A stretch of 40,883 nt of DNA, from positions 1 to 40,883 of the forward strand of contig CAZLKT010000007.1 in assembly GCA_964560205.1 (NCBI GenBank), written 5' to 3'. The DNA comes from CAZLKT01 sp964560205. GTDB taxonomy: Bacteria > Pseudomonadota > Alphaproteobacteria > Holosporales > Holosporaceae. Made by a program: the position numbers and the translations under genes. A model generated the notes under the pieces. It searched no databases. It worked only from the letters and a program-made list of their open reading frames with translations, and was not told where the DNA came from. Below are positions 32,000 to 40,869 of this stretch, in pieces; position 1 is the stretch's first letter; each line of letters begins with the position of its first letter.

Positions 32000-33922
32000 T
32001 TATTCTTTATCGCTCACGTCTTCCGCTTCGCCTTCCACCACATTCTCTCGGGAATTTGCAGAGGATGTACTGTCATCACCACCCTCCTCTGGCTTTTTTT
32101 CCGAAGCCATTTTTTGAAGCTTAGCAAGATCTCCAGTCAGATCCGTGGCCTTGGTCTGAATGTCCTGTGCATCGTCCCCCGTGAGAGCAGTCTTCAGCTG
32201 TGTGATTTTTTCCTCTATGGAGGAGAGCTCTTGGGAGGAGAGGGAGTCCTTCACCTCGGAGAGCGCTTTCTCTACCTCATTGACAATGGTTTCCCCCTGG
32301 TTACGAGCCTCCGCAAGCTGACGGCGTTTTTGGTCTTCTTCTTTATTCATTTCCGCATCCTTGACCATACGTTCAATGTCTTCCTTGCTGAGTCCACCCG
32401 CATCTTGAATGCGAATCTCATGTTTTTTGCCGGTATCTTTGTCTTCTGCAGAAACATGGGTAATACCGTTGGCATCAATTTTAAAAGTCACTTCAATTTG
32501 TGGGCGACCACGGGGCGCAGAAGCAATGCCCATTAAATCAAATTCGCCCAAAAGCTTATTATCTTGGGCCATCTCCCGTTCTCCCTGTAACACCCGAATG
32601 CGAACAGAAGGCTGGTTATCCTCTGCCGTAGAGAAGATCTGCGATTTTTCCGTGGGAATGGTGGTATTTCGCTGAATGAGTTTTGTGGTGATACCGCCCA
32701 CTGTTTCAATACCAAGAGAGAGCGGCGTCACATCAAGCAAAACCACATCCTTCACATCTCCCTGAAGGATTCCAGCTTGAATGGCAGCTCCCATGGCCAC
32801 CACTTCATCTGGGTTCACCCCCTTGTTTGGTTTGCGACCAAAAAACTTCTCCACCACCTCAACAACTTTAGGCATTCTTGTGGAGCCCCCCACCAGAATC
32901 ACTTCTTTAATCTGAGAAACAGAAATGCCTGCATCCTTGATGGCAGCCTTGCATGGTCCAATGGTTTTCTGAATAAGAGGATCCACAAGTTTTTCCAACT
33001 GTGCACGCGTAACTTTTAAAACTAAATGCTTTGGACCCGATTGATCTGCGGTAATGAAGGGGAGGTTGATTTCCGTTTCTTGCGTAGAGGAGAGTTCGAT
33101 TTTTGCCTTTTCTGCAGCCTCCTTGAGACGCTGAAGGGCTAAAGGGTCCTTACGAAGGTCAATGCCATTTTCCCCTTTAAACTGATCGGCGAGATAATCA
33201 ATCACAACGTTGTCAAAATCTTCTCCTCCAAGAAATGTGTCTCCATTGGTGGATTTCACCTCAAAAAGGCCTCCTCCCACTTCTAGGATGGAGATATCAA
33301 AAGTTCCACCTCCCAAATCGTACACCGCAATAAGCTCCGGATCACCGTCCTTCTCCCGTCCTTCATGGGCCTTAATGCCATAAGCCATGGCAGCCGCTGT
33401 GGGCTCATTGATAATACGCTCTACCTCAAGACCCGCTATTTTCCCAGCATCCTTTGTGGCCTGTCGTTGCGCATCATTAAAATAAGCTGGCACAGTTACC
33501 ACAGCCCGTTTCACAGATGTTCCCAAATAGCTTTCAGCAGCCTCCTTCATTTTTTGCAAAATAAAAGCACTGATCTGACTTGGACTAAAGTTCTCTTCAC
33601 GAACCTGAACGTATGCATCTCCATTCTTTCCAGACACAATTTTGTAGGGCACCATTTGCGTATCCTTTTGGGTGGTGGGATCATCATATCGCCGCCCAAT
33701 AAGTCTTTTAATGGCGAAAAGCGTATTTTGCGGGTTCGTAACCGCCTGACGTCTTGCCACCTGGCCCACAAGACGTTCCCCAGATGATGTAAAGGCCACC
33801 ACAGAAGGCGTGGTCCTGGAACCCTCTGCATTTTCAATCACCACAGGCTTCCCACCCTCCATCACAGCCACACAAGAGTTTGTCGTCCCCAAATCAATAC
33901 CTATAATACGTCCCGTAGACAT
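32000..33922 (-). CDS. dnaK: Hsp70 chaperone DnaK
   Basis: 640 residues. The nucleotide-binding domain starts GRIIGIDLGTTNSCVAVMEGG and carries NEPTAAAMAYG and the phosphate loop YDLGGGTFDISIL. The interdomain linker VVLLDVTPLSLGIET leads to the substrate domain and a helical lid, and the end is acidic (GEAEDVSDKE, slightly different from the usual EEVK). GGGAGG lies six bases before ATG 33922. A promoter lies behind it. grpE and dnaJ are not adjacent. The HscB half of the fusion at 28942-29910 could be one of its partners; HscA is not in the window. Confidence 0.98.
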   Translation of the reverse strand: MSTGRIIGIDLGTTNSCVAVMEGGKPVVIENAEGSRTTPSVVAFTSSGERLVGQVARRQAVTNPQNTLFAIKRLIGRRYDDPTTQKDTQMVPYKIVSGKNGDAYVQVREENFSPSQISAFILQKMKEAAESYLGTSVKRAVVTVPAYFNDAQRQATKDAGKIAGLEVERIINEPTAAAMAYGIKAHEGREKDGDPELIAVYDLGGGTFDISILEVGGGLFEVKSTNGDTFLGGEDFDNVVIDYLADQFKGENGIDLRKDPLALQRLKEAAEKAKIELSSTQETEINLPFITADQSGPKHLVLKVTRAQLEKLVDPLIQKTIGPCKAAIKDAGISVSQIKEVILVGGSTRMPKVVEVVEKFFGRKPNKGVNPDEVVAMGAAIQAGILQGDVKDVVLLDVTPLSLGIETVGGITTKLIQRNTTIPTEKSQIFSTAEDNQPSVRIRVLQGEREMAQDNKLLGEFDLMGIASAPRGRPQIEVTFKIDANGITHVSAEDKDTGKKHEIRIQDAGGLSKEDIERMVKDAEMNKEEDQKRRQLAEARNQGETIVNEVEKALSEVKDSLSSQELSSIEEKITQLKTALTGDDAQDIQTKATDLTGDLAKLQKMASEKKPEEGGDDSTSSANSRENVVEGEAEDVSDKE

Positions 33923-33972
33923 ATGACACCTCCCTTTGAAACAAAAAAATACACTCCAACAACTTCCCTCAT

Positions 33973-34000
33973 ATTATACATACCTTTTTGTGGAGTCCAA
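33973..34000 (-). promoter_or_regulatory. dnaK promoter
   Basis: On the minus strand, TTGGAC (33995-34000) and TATAAT (33973-33978) are 16 bases apart, about 50 bases before the dnaK start. The preceding CTTTGG could also serve as part of a heat-shock sigma-32 type -35 (CTTG-like), but the match is loose. Confidence 0.5.
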
Positions 34001-34100
34001 AGAAAAAAATGTACTTTCCCCCTGAGCATGAAGTCAACGGGCTGATTTTTTTCAAAAAGTTCGTGCATAATGATGCTCTATAGAAGAAAAAATATACTGT

Positions 34101-34811
34101 ATGCCCATAAGTGGAGCTTTACGTGATGGCCAGTGGTGGTCCAAGACAAGCCCTTTTGCTGTTTTGCACCTTATCACACCACTTCGCCTCACATGGATTT
34201 TGCAACAGTTGCAGCATATGCCCCTCTACAAGGGGGGGCATGCACCTCTCAAAGGTATGCGCATTTTAGATGTGGGATGTGGTGGCGGGCTTACGGCAGA
34301 ACCTTTGGCCCGTTTGGGTGCAGATGTCATGGCCATAGATGCTGACCCCCATGCCATTTCCTCCGCCTACACGCATAGAGCTGGAAAAAATCTTTCTGTA
34401 GAGTATCAGGTAGGAACCTTGGAAACCTTGACCTTTTCTCACAAATTCCATTGTATTTTGGCCCTGGAAATCATGGAGCATCTCTCTTCCCCAGAAGATT
34501 TTATACACACATGCAGCAATCTTCTGGAAGAAGGAGGAATTTTTTGCGGATCCACTTTTCATCGCACATGGATCTCCTACGTTTTAGCTATTATGGTGGC
34601 AGAAGATATCCTCAGCTGGGTGCCCCCAGGTACCCATACATGGGAGCATTTCTGTACCATAGAGGATGTACAAAAATGGTGCACACACGCCCAGCTTTCA
34701 TTACCTATTTTTCAAGGTATCACTTTTCTGCCATTTCTTCATGAGTGGATTTTTTGTGAAAGCGTTGCTGTATCCTATATGTTTTCTGCAAAAAAAAAGA
34801 AATCACTCTAA
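34101..34811 (+). CDS. ubiG: Ubiquinone biosynthesis O-methyltransferase UbiG
   Basis: 236 residues. UbiG methylates two hydroxyls in ubiquinone synthesis. Family pattern: WW near residue 12, PFAVLHLITPLRL, the SAM site ILDVGCGGGLTAEPLARLGADV, then the motif EIMEHLSSPEDF, and AEDILSWVPPGTHTWEHF. The N terminus is about 10-20 residues shorter than usual. The only ATG in place, 34101, has no ribosome site, and a TATACT sits just before it (34093-34098), so the true start may lie upstream at a non-ATG codon or the message may be nearly leaderless. It is divergent from dnaK and implies aerobic quinone chemistry. Confidence 0.92.
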   Translation: MPISGALRDGQWWSKTSPFAVLHLITPLRLTWILQQLQHMPLYKGGHAPLKGMRILDVGCGGGLTAEPLARLGADVMAIDADPHAISSAYTHRAGKNLSVEYQVGTLETLTFSHKFHCILALEIMEHLSSPEDFIHTCSNLLEEGGIFCGSTFHRTWISYVLAIMVAEDILSWVPPGTHTWEHFCTIEDVQKWCTHAQLSLPIFQGITFLPFLHEWIFCESVAVSYMFSAKKKKSL

Positions 34812-34882
34812 AAAAGACACTTGTACAGAAAAAAACTTTCCCTCACAATGGAAATAGAAAGAAAAAAGTACAAGGTGGCCTC

Positions 34883-35464
34883 GTGCGTATTGATGGAAAC
34901 GCCCTTCGTCCAGGGCAAGTAATCTTGCATCAGAATCGGTTGTGGGTTGTCACGAAGACACAGCATACGCAGCCAGGAAAGGGGGGCGCCTACATGCAGG
35001 CGGAGCTGAAAGATATCCAGGATGGCACGAAAAAGAACGAGCGTTTTCGCTCCTCCGAAACTGTAGAGAAAGTGTTTTTAGAGGAGGTGCCGTACCGATA
35101 TCTTTATCAACAGCAGGGGGAATATACCTTCATGCATCCAGAGACCTATCAGCAAATTTCAGTGGGGGAAAATTTACTCAATGTATCTGCAGATTTTCTG
35201 CAAGAAGATATGGAAGTTCTCATTGGGTTTCATGAGGAAAAACCTATTTTTGTTCATCTGCCCCCCCACGTGGTTCTTACCATCGAGGAAACAGACATGG
35301 TGGTGAAAGGCCAAACGGCAAGCTCTTCCTACAAGCCCGCACAGTTGGAAAACGGTATACGCATTATGGTACCACCCCATATTGAAGCCGGAACAAAAGT
35401 TGTTGTAAGTACTGAGGATGGCACCTATGTAGAGCGTTTTAAAGGTGATGCAAAAAGTGAGTAG
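34883..35464 (+). CDS. efp: Translation elongation factor P
   Basis: 193 residues. EF-P rescues ribosomes stalled at consecutive prolines. Three OB-like domains; the tip lysine that is normally modified is K33 in PGKGGAYMQAELK. NERFRSSETVEKV and VVKGQTASSSYKPAQLENGIRIMVPPHIEAGTKV are typical. GTG 34883 has AAGGTGG upstream. The C-terminal tail is extended (FKGDAKSE). The Pro-rich exported proteins of this genome (PPPPPAAP, QPQPQP) would plausibly need it. Modifying enzymes (EpmA/B or others) are not in the window. Confidence 0.95.
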   Translation: MRIDGNALRPGQVILHQNRLWVVTKTQHTQPGKGGAYMQAELKDIQDGTKKNERFRSSETVEKVFLEEVPYRYLYQQQGEYTFMHPETYQQISVGENLLNVSADFLQEDMEVLIGFHEEKPIFVHLPPHVVLTIEETDMVVKGQTASSSYKPAQLENGIRIMVPPHIEAGTKVVVSTEDGTYVERFKGDAKSE

Positions 35465-35470
35465 TATGCT

Positions 35471-36301
35471 GTGGCTGGATTTTTCTTTAAAAAAGTTTTT
35501 TCCTTTCGAAAAAATTTCTCCCCTCAAAAAATATTTTCTTCTCGAAAGGTATACTCACGGGGTTTCTCCCTCATAGAGCTCTGTATCACGCTTCTTGTCA
35601 TGGGGACCATTTTCATGATGATGACATCGGCCATGCGCTCCTATCACACGTTTCATTCCATACAAAAAACGCGCCACCATCAACAGCTTATTTTCCAAGC
35701 CCTCACCCACCATTTCCTGCTTCATGGGTGTTTGCCCACTCCAGAATATCCTGACGCATTGGCACCAGCCCATGAAGAAGTTCTGGTGGGCATTGTGCCC
35801 TTCCGGCAGCTGGGCCTTCCAGAGAACACTGCTAAAGATGGATTTCACCATTGGATGACCTACGCTGTGGATAGAAATATGACTGCCAAGGTAAAGGGAT
35901 CTCGCTATATCGTGTGCGATTATGTTTTCTCCTCCAAAAGCAGCCTCCACTTAAAAGATAAAGGCGAAAAAATGATGCAACATGCTGCAGGGGATGGCGT
36001 GGCATGCCTTTTAGTGAGCCATGGAAAAACAGGGTGGGGAAGCTTTCATAACGGGAAAAATCGATACATGCCCCAAAAAAATATCTCCTGGTCCCAAAGC
36101 AAAAAACGCAATGCCAATGATAAAAATTTTTTTTCCATCACTCCAGCCCCCGGCGAGGTCGGATGCTTCGATGATGACGTCATCTGGCTGACAAAAGGAC
36201 AATTACTGATGGGGGCCGGCATTCTCTGCGCCGATTATTTGGTGCCCACAGAAAAAACAGACCCATCCGTTTTCATGCATAGAGGTGATAACAAAAGATG
36301 A
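35471..36301 (+). CDS. Type IV pilin-like (pseudopilin) protein
   Basis: 276 residues. A 30-residue basic leader precedes GFSLIELCITLLVMG, the classic prepilin cleavage and methylation signature: cleavage after G31, F32 at +1, E36 at +5. The hydrophobic helix follows. The rest includes HHFLLHGCLPTPEYPDAL, a pattern seen in alphaproteobacterial pseudopilin-like proteins, and four further Cys. No pilin peptidase, ATPase or secretin gene is nearby, so this is a lone gene here. The GTG start is uncertain, as the ribosome site is weak; the signature itself is clear. It begins 6 bases after efp. It may serve in surface attachment or secretion, but this is not shown. Confidence 0.73.
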   Translation: MAGFFFKKVFSFRKNFSPQKIFSSRKVYSRGFSLIELCITLLVMGTIFMMMTSAMRSYHTFHSIQKTRHHQQLIFQALTHHFLLHGCLPTPEYPDALAPAHEEVLVGIVPFRQLGLPENTAKDGFHHWMTYAVDRNMTAKVKGSRYIVCDYVFSSKSSLHLKDKGEKMMQHAAGDGVACLLVSHGKTGWGSFHNGKNRYMPQKNISWSQSKKRNANDKNFFSITPAPGEVGCFDDDVIWLTKGQLLMGAGILCADYLVPTEKTDPSVFMHRGDNKR

Positions 36302-36321
36302 CAGGATATTCGGTATTCTTT

Positions 36322-36354
36322 AAACTGATTTATGTTCATTGAATATTTCAGTTT
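36322..36354. terminator. Possible bidirectional terminator
   Basis: AAACTGA and TCAGTTT pair as a 7-bp stem around a 19-base loop that can itself fold (TTCATTGAA). It lies between the convergent pseudopilin and 276-residue exported-protein genes. T and A runs flank it. Stem is AU-rich, so the call is weak. Confidence 0.35.
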
Positions 36355-37185
36355 TTATGGGTTTACTTTATTTTTGATGGGATTTGTTGCTTTTCTTAGA
36401 ACAACAAGTGTTTCTTTATTGTCACTCAATTTGTTTTCATTCCTAAGAGCAGTAGAATATTTGATCTCTAAATTGTCTCTATCAGAAGAACTCATACCAG
36501 GAAGAATGGACTCCTCAAAAAGAGATTTTGGCATGACAAGCAATTTCTTATCATTGGATTTGAGAAGACCACTTACGGTTGCATAGTCCCTTTTTGTTTT
36601 AGCAGAAAGCTCTCCTAATTCTTTATATCTGGACCATCCATTTCTCACGAGATCGTAACCAAATAGTGATCCTCCAATTTTTAAAAGACCTGGTAGTGCT
36701 GAAGTTATACCACCTAATCCATGATATGCTACATACAATCCAGTTACAGCCCCTAGGAAAGCCAATGCACCCCCTAGAGACCGCCCCAGGATGCTCTGCA
36801 TTCTATAATCATAATCATTATCATAGAGAGCATATTCGCCTTCTTTTACAAGGCGAGAATCATATCCACCGAAAGGATTCATCCCCTTATAAAGCCATCT
36901 CCATTTGGAGGCGTTATTTTCTGAGGTATTTAATCCAATATGCTTTTTTAAATTTATATGTGTAAAGCTTTTCAGCGGAGAGAATGTTGATCTTCCTGTT
37001 GCTCCGTTTTTACTCCTAACCACATCTTTGATAGCATCCAAGAATGAAAGTGTATAAATTGTACCATTTTTCGAAAAGTTGTCTTCAGTTATTTCTATAA
37101 TCCTCGCATCTGGAGCCGCACCAAAAGCTCCATGGGGCAAAGAAAAAAGTATTAATAAATACGTGGAAATATTTTTTTTTCTCAT
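36355..37185 (-). CDS. Exported or membrane protein of unknown function, AT-rich
   Basis: 276 residues, family not recognised. A signal peptide (MRKKNISTYLLILFSLPHGAFG) is followed by a polar region. A small-residue hydrophobic segment around residues 130-180 (LGGALAFLGAVTGLYVAYHGLGGITSALPGLL) could form one or two membrane spans or an insertion hairpin. The C-terminal third is charged. Base composition is clearly more AT-rich than in the core genes, as for the next three genes, which suggests acquired DNA. AGAGAG precedes ATG 37185. The hydrophobic hairpin resembles those of inclusion-membrane or pore-forming proteins, but only in pattern. Confidence 0.65.
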   Translation of the reverse strand: MRKKNISTYLLILFSLPHGAFGAAPDARIIEITEDNFSKNGTIYTLSFLDAIKDVVRSKNGATGRSTFSPLKSFTHINLKKHIGLNTSENNASKWRWLYKGMNPFGGYDSRLVKEGEYALYDNDYDYRMQSILGRSLGGALAFLGAVTGLYVAYHGLGGITSALPGLLKIGGSLFGYDLVRNGWSRYKELGELSAKTKRDYATVSGLLKSNDKKLLVMPKSLFEESILPGMSSSDRDNLEIKYSTALRNENKLSDNKETLVVLRKATNPIKNKVNP

Positions 37186-37427
37186 TTTTTTCTCTCTTTT
37201 ATTATATTTTTTATTAAATAATACATAAAATATATTAAAAAATTGTTTATTGTTTAAGTAAAAATGATGTTGTAAGGAAATTTCACAGCCAGATATGAGC
37301 CATCATCTTATATTTGCATCACTATGAAGAGAAACTACCGCTGTCTTTTCTCTGCATATCCAATGAAGTTATGAAAACTATAGTATTAAGGCGAAAAAGC
37401 AACCCACAGCCCTTATTACTCATAAGG

Positions 37428-37895
37428 CTATCTCACTTTGTAAACATGAGGCGGACGAATTCCTCCTTCCAACCCATCACCTTCTACATTACCTTCATCT
37501 TCTTTGCTCATAAAAACTTTTGGAAACACAGGCACATTAACTTGCCCTCCCTCGTCATGTTGATTTTCATTAAAGATTTTTTTATTTTTTTTAAGCTTCT
37601 TTTCTTGCTTACCTTTTATGTGTTGTTTCGTTTCATTCATATCAGGCATATCAAGAACTCTCATCTCTTCACCTCCAGAAGTATAGAAATTAGTTTCTGA
37701 GGGCTTTCGGCTACCAGCCCCCATCACATCTTGTGGTTGCTCCCCCACATCATCTGGTCTCACTTGAGGTCTACTGTTTTGATCCAATGTAGTTTTCTTG
37801 CAATTGGACCATACGACATCCATTGAACAGATCGCCCCTCCCATACATAGGCATGTCATGGAAAAAATCCGTAGCATTTTTGATACATCACTCAT
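37428..37895 (-). CDS. Exported hydrophilic protein of unknown function
   Basis: 155 residues from ATG 37895, chosen because GAGG lies five bases before it; two earlier starts lack this. A hydrophobic segment (MLRIFSMTCLCMGGAICS) is a probable signal, with Cys residues that could mark a lipoprotein-like site but without a proper lipobox. The mature part is hydrophilic, with a Lys-rich coiled stretch (KQEKKLKKNKKIFNE) and a Glu/Gly-rich end. No family was recognised. It lies in the AT-rich right end. Confidence 0.55.
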   Translation of the reverse strand: MSDVSKMLRIFSMTCLCMGGAICSMDVVWSNCKKTTLDQNSRPQVRPDDVGEQPQDVMGAGSRKPSETNFYTSGGEEMRVLDMPDMNETKQHIKGKQEKKLKKNKKIFNENQHDEGGQVNVPVFPKVFMSKEDEGNVEGDGLEGGIRPPHVYKVR

Positions 37896-38471
37896 GTTAA
37901 CCTCATTATTGAACATTACCAATTCGATTATTATAAATAAAAAAATAACAAAAAGTAAATATAAAATAATTAAAAAATATTAACAATTGATTCTTTTACG
38001 TGAAAAATACAAAAATAGTAAAAAACGAGTTCTAAAAGGAGGTTTGTATGACTTGTATCCAATATCAAAGGACGTGTTTCATGAACGGATATTACCAAAA
38101 GGCATACCACACATGTGGAGGAAGGCCACCTAAGATAAGTCATTACAAGTCATTTCTATAGCGATTTTAGCTGCACCACTTATTTGTACGAATATTGCCC
38201 AATCCCTCCCATAATAATAGGTATTTGAGATCCGCTACGTTTTTACCAAGACTCTGTGGCCCTTAAAGAAGGATATCTGTCTTAAAAAAATCAGCGGGCA
38301 TATATGGAAAACAATACAAGGGATATCTTCATATTCACCCTGTTGCATCCTCATAATATTTTTTAGCTTTAATTACGATTTTCTTTTTTATACAAAAAAT
38401 TTTTTATATGTTGCTAAAAATAAGTTATTTTATTAACATATTTCTTATGATTGTAACCATGGAGTAACACT
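37896..38471. other. AT-rich intergenic region with a transposase remnant
   Basis: About 580 bases without an intact gene. It is strongly AT-rich and holds one recognisable piece of an IS5-like transposase (38041-38155). The rest, about 38160-38450, has several stops in every frame and I see nothing further in it. The promoter for the gene at 38472 should lie near its end; TATTAACAT around 38430 is one possible -10 area. Confidence 0.5.
38041..38155 (+). pseudogene. Decayed N-terminal fragment of an IS5-like transposase
   Basis: Frame 1 from 38041 reads GLYDLYPISKDVFHERILPK. After one frameshift, from 38117, it reads GGRPPKISHYKSFL and then stops. Both pieces fit the start of IS5-group transposases, where YPxS..VFERI is followed by RGRPP and S-H-Y. 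There is no inverted repeat or complete end, so the element is an immobile remnant. Confidence 0.5.
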
Positions 38472-39146
38472 ATGAAAAAAATATCATGTATTGCTGTGTC
38501 CCTTATACTACTTTCTGCAGGAAAGACTGCATACAGTATGAAAAATAATACTGAGAATGATAGTCATTCAAATAGAACATCACAAGATCATGTGATGGCA
38601 AACTTATGCAAAAAAGAAGTTGATCTTTACAAATATTTTGAGGAGCTGCAACATGAGATACAGGTATTGCCCCTCGGCCCTACTCTCAAATTGCGTATAA
38701 ATGACCTGCAAGATGAAATAGGGAAGTACCAGGATCTCTACAAAGCTATAGAATCACTTTTATTAGAAGATGAGAAATATACGGTAAATAAACTTCTAGA
38801 AAATACTACAACGTGTCTTCAGAAAAAAATTGATTTCATAAAAAAATATAAAGACAAACTCTGGATACTTTTTGCCCTCCCCCTGCATGAACAATTGGAG
38901 GAGATGAAGGATGATTTTCCGGAGAGAGAAGAAGATCTAAAAGAGACCTTGAAGAATATGGGATCCAATAGGTTTTTTAGAGAGTCTTCTAAAATAAAAA
39001 TAATGAAAGAAGAACTGGAGAACATCAATAATGAATGCTGGAAAACGTATGTGGGTATAACTGAATTTATCATTGAGAGAAATAAGGGACTTTCTATTGA
39101 GAGCAATATAGAAAGAAGTAAGCAGCCCCCCCCACATACAGGGTAA
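38472..39146 (+). CDS. N-terminal part of an exported coiled-coil protein, cut by a poly-C tract
   Basis: 224 residues. The signal peptide covers MKKISCIAVSLILLSAGKTAYS, and GGAG lies seven bases before the ATG. The mature region is almost all charged alpha helix (LRINDLQDEIGKYQDLYKAIESLLLEDEK), likely coiled coil. The frame ends right after a run of eight C (39126-39133), giving PPPHTG and a stop. If one C is removed, the frame continues through 39145-39201 and joins the ORF at 39202-40485 without interruption. So the two are one gene that is switched off, or shortened, by the tract length. Family unknown. See the finding on the poly-C tract. Confidence 0.65.
   Translation: MKKISCIAVSLILLSAGKTAYSMKNNTENDSHSNRTSQDHVMANLCKKEVDLYKYFEELQHEIQVLPLGPTLKLRINDLQDEIGKYQDLYKAIESLLLEDEKYTVNKLLENTTTCLQKKIDFIKKYKDKLWILFALPLHEQLEEMKDDFPEREEDLKETLKNMGSNRFFRESSKIKIMKEELENINNECWKTYVGITEFIIERNKGLSIESNIERSKQPPPHTG
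39126..39133 (+). repeat. Run of eight C: likely slippage site
   Basis: The homopolymer lies exactly where the upstream frame (38472) would need a -1 change to join the downstream frame (39202-40485). The frame past the tract reads PPHIQGKASENSLYPQESSQ and onward with no stop. C7 or C10 restores the full protein; C8, as here, does not. Confidence 0.6.
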
Positions 39147-39201
39147 AGCATCTGAAAACTCATTATATCCTCAAGAATCAAGCCAGAGCGCTCATGCTCC
39201 C

Positions 39202-40485
39202 GTGTTCAGGGACCCACTATCTGCTTTAGAGAAGTTGCAAGATGTTTGCACAAGCATTCCATCCTTTAAAAAGACAGGAGATGAATTTTTCTATAAAATT
39301 CTGAACCCAAGTGTAGACCTTACTGAGAAAGCACAAAAGACTAAATATGAACTAAAAACTATTCTTTATTCAGTTATGAGTTTCATTTCAAAGAAAGAAA
39401 CAAAAAATAACGTCTTTGATTTAATTAGAAGAATTTCACAAAAACTAGAAAATCTCGTTCTTTTGGAAGAAACCACATTCTTAAAGACCATTGATCTTCT
39501 AAATCTAAATAATTTTTCTATAAATATAAAAGATAAAGAATCAATCAAAAATACCATTTTATGTTTTGACATGGTAAAAAATAATAAAAAAGATGAGCTG
39601 TCAAAAATAGAAAAGGAATTTAAAAAAGAAAATAATACATTAAAGACAGAGTTTGACGGTTTCATCAGGAGTATCAAGCATCTTAGAAAAGAGATAGAAC
39701 AAAGCATGCTTTCAGAACCGATATGTAAGGGTGTGGAAAGTGTCACGGAGGACGAGACTACTTTTGCTTCTGGGCAGATGCTACAACAAGAGGTGGTGCA
39801 GAGCCTTTCCAATGATATGGAAAAAATTTCACATGATGCCTCTGTGGAGAAAGGAGGTTCGCCATCTCATAAAAAAAATCCAGAACAAAAGGAAGAGAAA
39901 AAAGAAGAGAAAAAAGAGAGAAAAAGAAAAAGAAAAAAATACACCGAACCCCCTCTCACAAAGAAGGACGAAAAAGTTAAAAAGCCTGAAGAAATAGAAA
40001 AAAATATTACGGTACTTCAGCAAAGAACGGGAAAACTCATGGAGGAAAAAGAGAGGATTCCTCAAGAGCTCCATAAAATCGTCTCGAATCCAAAGGGGTT
40101 GTCACGTGACGAAATCCTGCGGATCAAGAAATTAGAGACAGTGCTTCATCTGGAAACCAACAATGCAGATAAGATCATACAAGACGTACAAAAAATAGAG
40201 AATGGTAAACATATTAATTACAATCAATGTCAGGCAATAGAAAATATTTTAAAAAAAATAACAAAATTTCTTGACAAAAGAGATGCTCTAAAAAATGACT
40301 ACGAGCAAGAAGGAGAACAGATAGAAAAGGTGTCTCTCGACAATCCTGAGCTGAGTGAGAAATGGGAAGCGCTAGGCGCGGCAATCCAGAAAGATCTTTT
40401 CGATGCACCTAGAAAAAGTGCACGCCATATGGGCAGTACAAAAAAGATATACGAAAGCCCTGAGAAAAATTTTCAAAAAAAATAA
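39202..40485 (+). CDS. C-terminal part of the coiled-coil protein, out of frame with its signal peptide
   Basis: 427 residues as an open frame beginning at GTG 39202, but with no ribosome site and no signal peptide; the open frame actually extends back to the poly-C tract. The product is helical and Lys/Glu-rich, with long coiled-coil stretches (ENTLKTEFDGFIRSIKHLRKEIEQ), a low-complexity basic patch (KKEEKKERKRKRKKY, about residues 235-250) and a C terminus ending ESPEKNFQKK. The best reading is that this is the distal part of the gene starting at 38472. Together they would encode an exported protein of about 670 residues. Function unknown. It could also be a true pseudogene tail. Confidence 0.55.
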   Translation: MFRDPLSALEKLQDVCTSIPSFKKTGDEFFYKILNPSVDLTEKAQKTKYELKTILYSVMSFISKKETKNNVFDLIRRISQKLENLVLLEETTFLKTIDLLNLNNFSINIKDKESIKNTILCFDMVKNNKKDELSKIEKEFKKENNTLKTEFDGFIRSIKHLRKEIEQSMLSEPICKGVESVTEDETTFASGQMLQQEVVQSLSNDMEKISHDASVEKGGSPSHKKNPEQKEEKKEEKKERKRKRKKYTEPPLTKKDEKVKKPEEIEKNITVLQQRTGKLMEEKERIPQELHKIVSNPKGLSRDEILRIKKLETVLHLETNNADKIIQDVQKIENGKHINYNQCQAIENILKKITKFLDKRDALKNDYEQEGEQIEKVSLDNPELSEKWEALGAAIQKDLFDAPRKSARHMGSTKKIYESPEKNFQKK

Positions 40486-40550
40486 AAAGAGACATTCCAA
40501 GAACTTGGTCTCCAATAGCATCTTCTTTCTTCTCTATAAACGTCATGCCT

Positions 40551-40575
40551 CAGTGAGAATATTTTATCCTCACTG
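40551..40575. repeat. Inverted repeat ahead of the last open frame
   Basis: CAGTGAG and CTCACTG pair as a 7-bp stem around an 11-base AT-rich loop. It follows the coiled-coil gene and precedes GGGGGTGACC. With no T-run it is an unlikely terminator; it may be debris of an IS end. Confidence 0.35.
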
Positions 40576-40578
40576 GGG

Positions 40579-40869
40579 GTGACCTTTATGATAGGCATTT
40601 TTAAAAAACAATTTGAAAGATGTGAGGATCGTAATAAGATCGTTCCAAAAAGAGGTTCCTGTGGTTTGTATCCAAGAACATGTGTTTCAGTGCCATGGCC
40701 CGAAAGAGCATCGCATACATATACAAGGTTGAAGAGATGGAGTGAGAATGGTATTTATGGGGTATTTTTACGAGCTTTTAAAAGAAAAGGGTATAAATGC
40801 AGAAATACCACACAAGTGCAACAAGAAACAGGTTTGATAAAACTGTCTATAAATGGCGTCATAGAATAG
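40579..40869 (+). pseudogene. Fragment resembling the middle of an IS5-like transposase
   Basis: A 96-codon open frame. Residues about 30-72 (RTCVSVPWPERASHTYTRLKRWSENGIYGVFLRAF) resemble the IS5 pattern RTGxPWxDLPE...TxYxRFxRWSxxGI. The first 25 residues (FKKQFERCEDRNKIV) and the last 25 do not match. No DDE catalytic residues are included, so this is a decayed piece of a transposase, not a working one. It begins where the fragment at 38041 ends in protein terms, which hints at one element split by other DNA. Confidence 0.45.
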
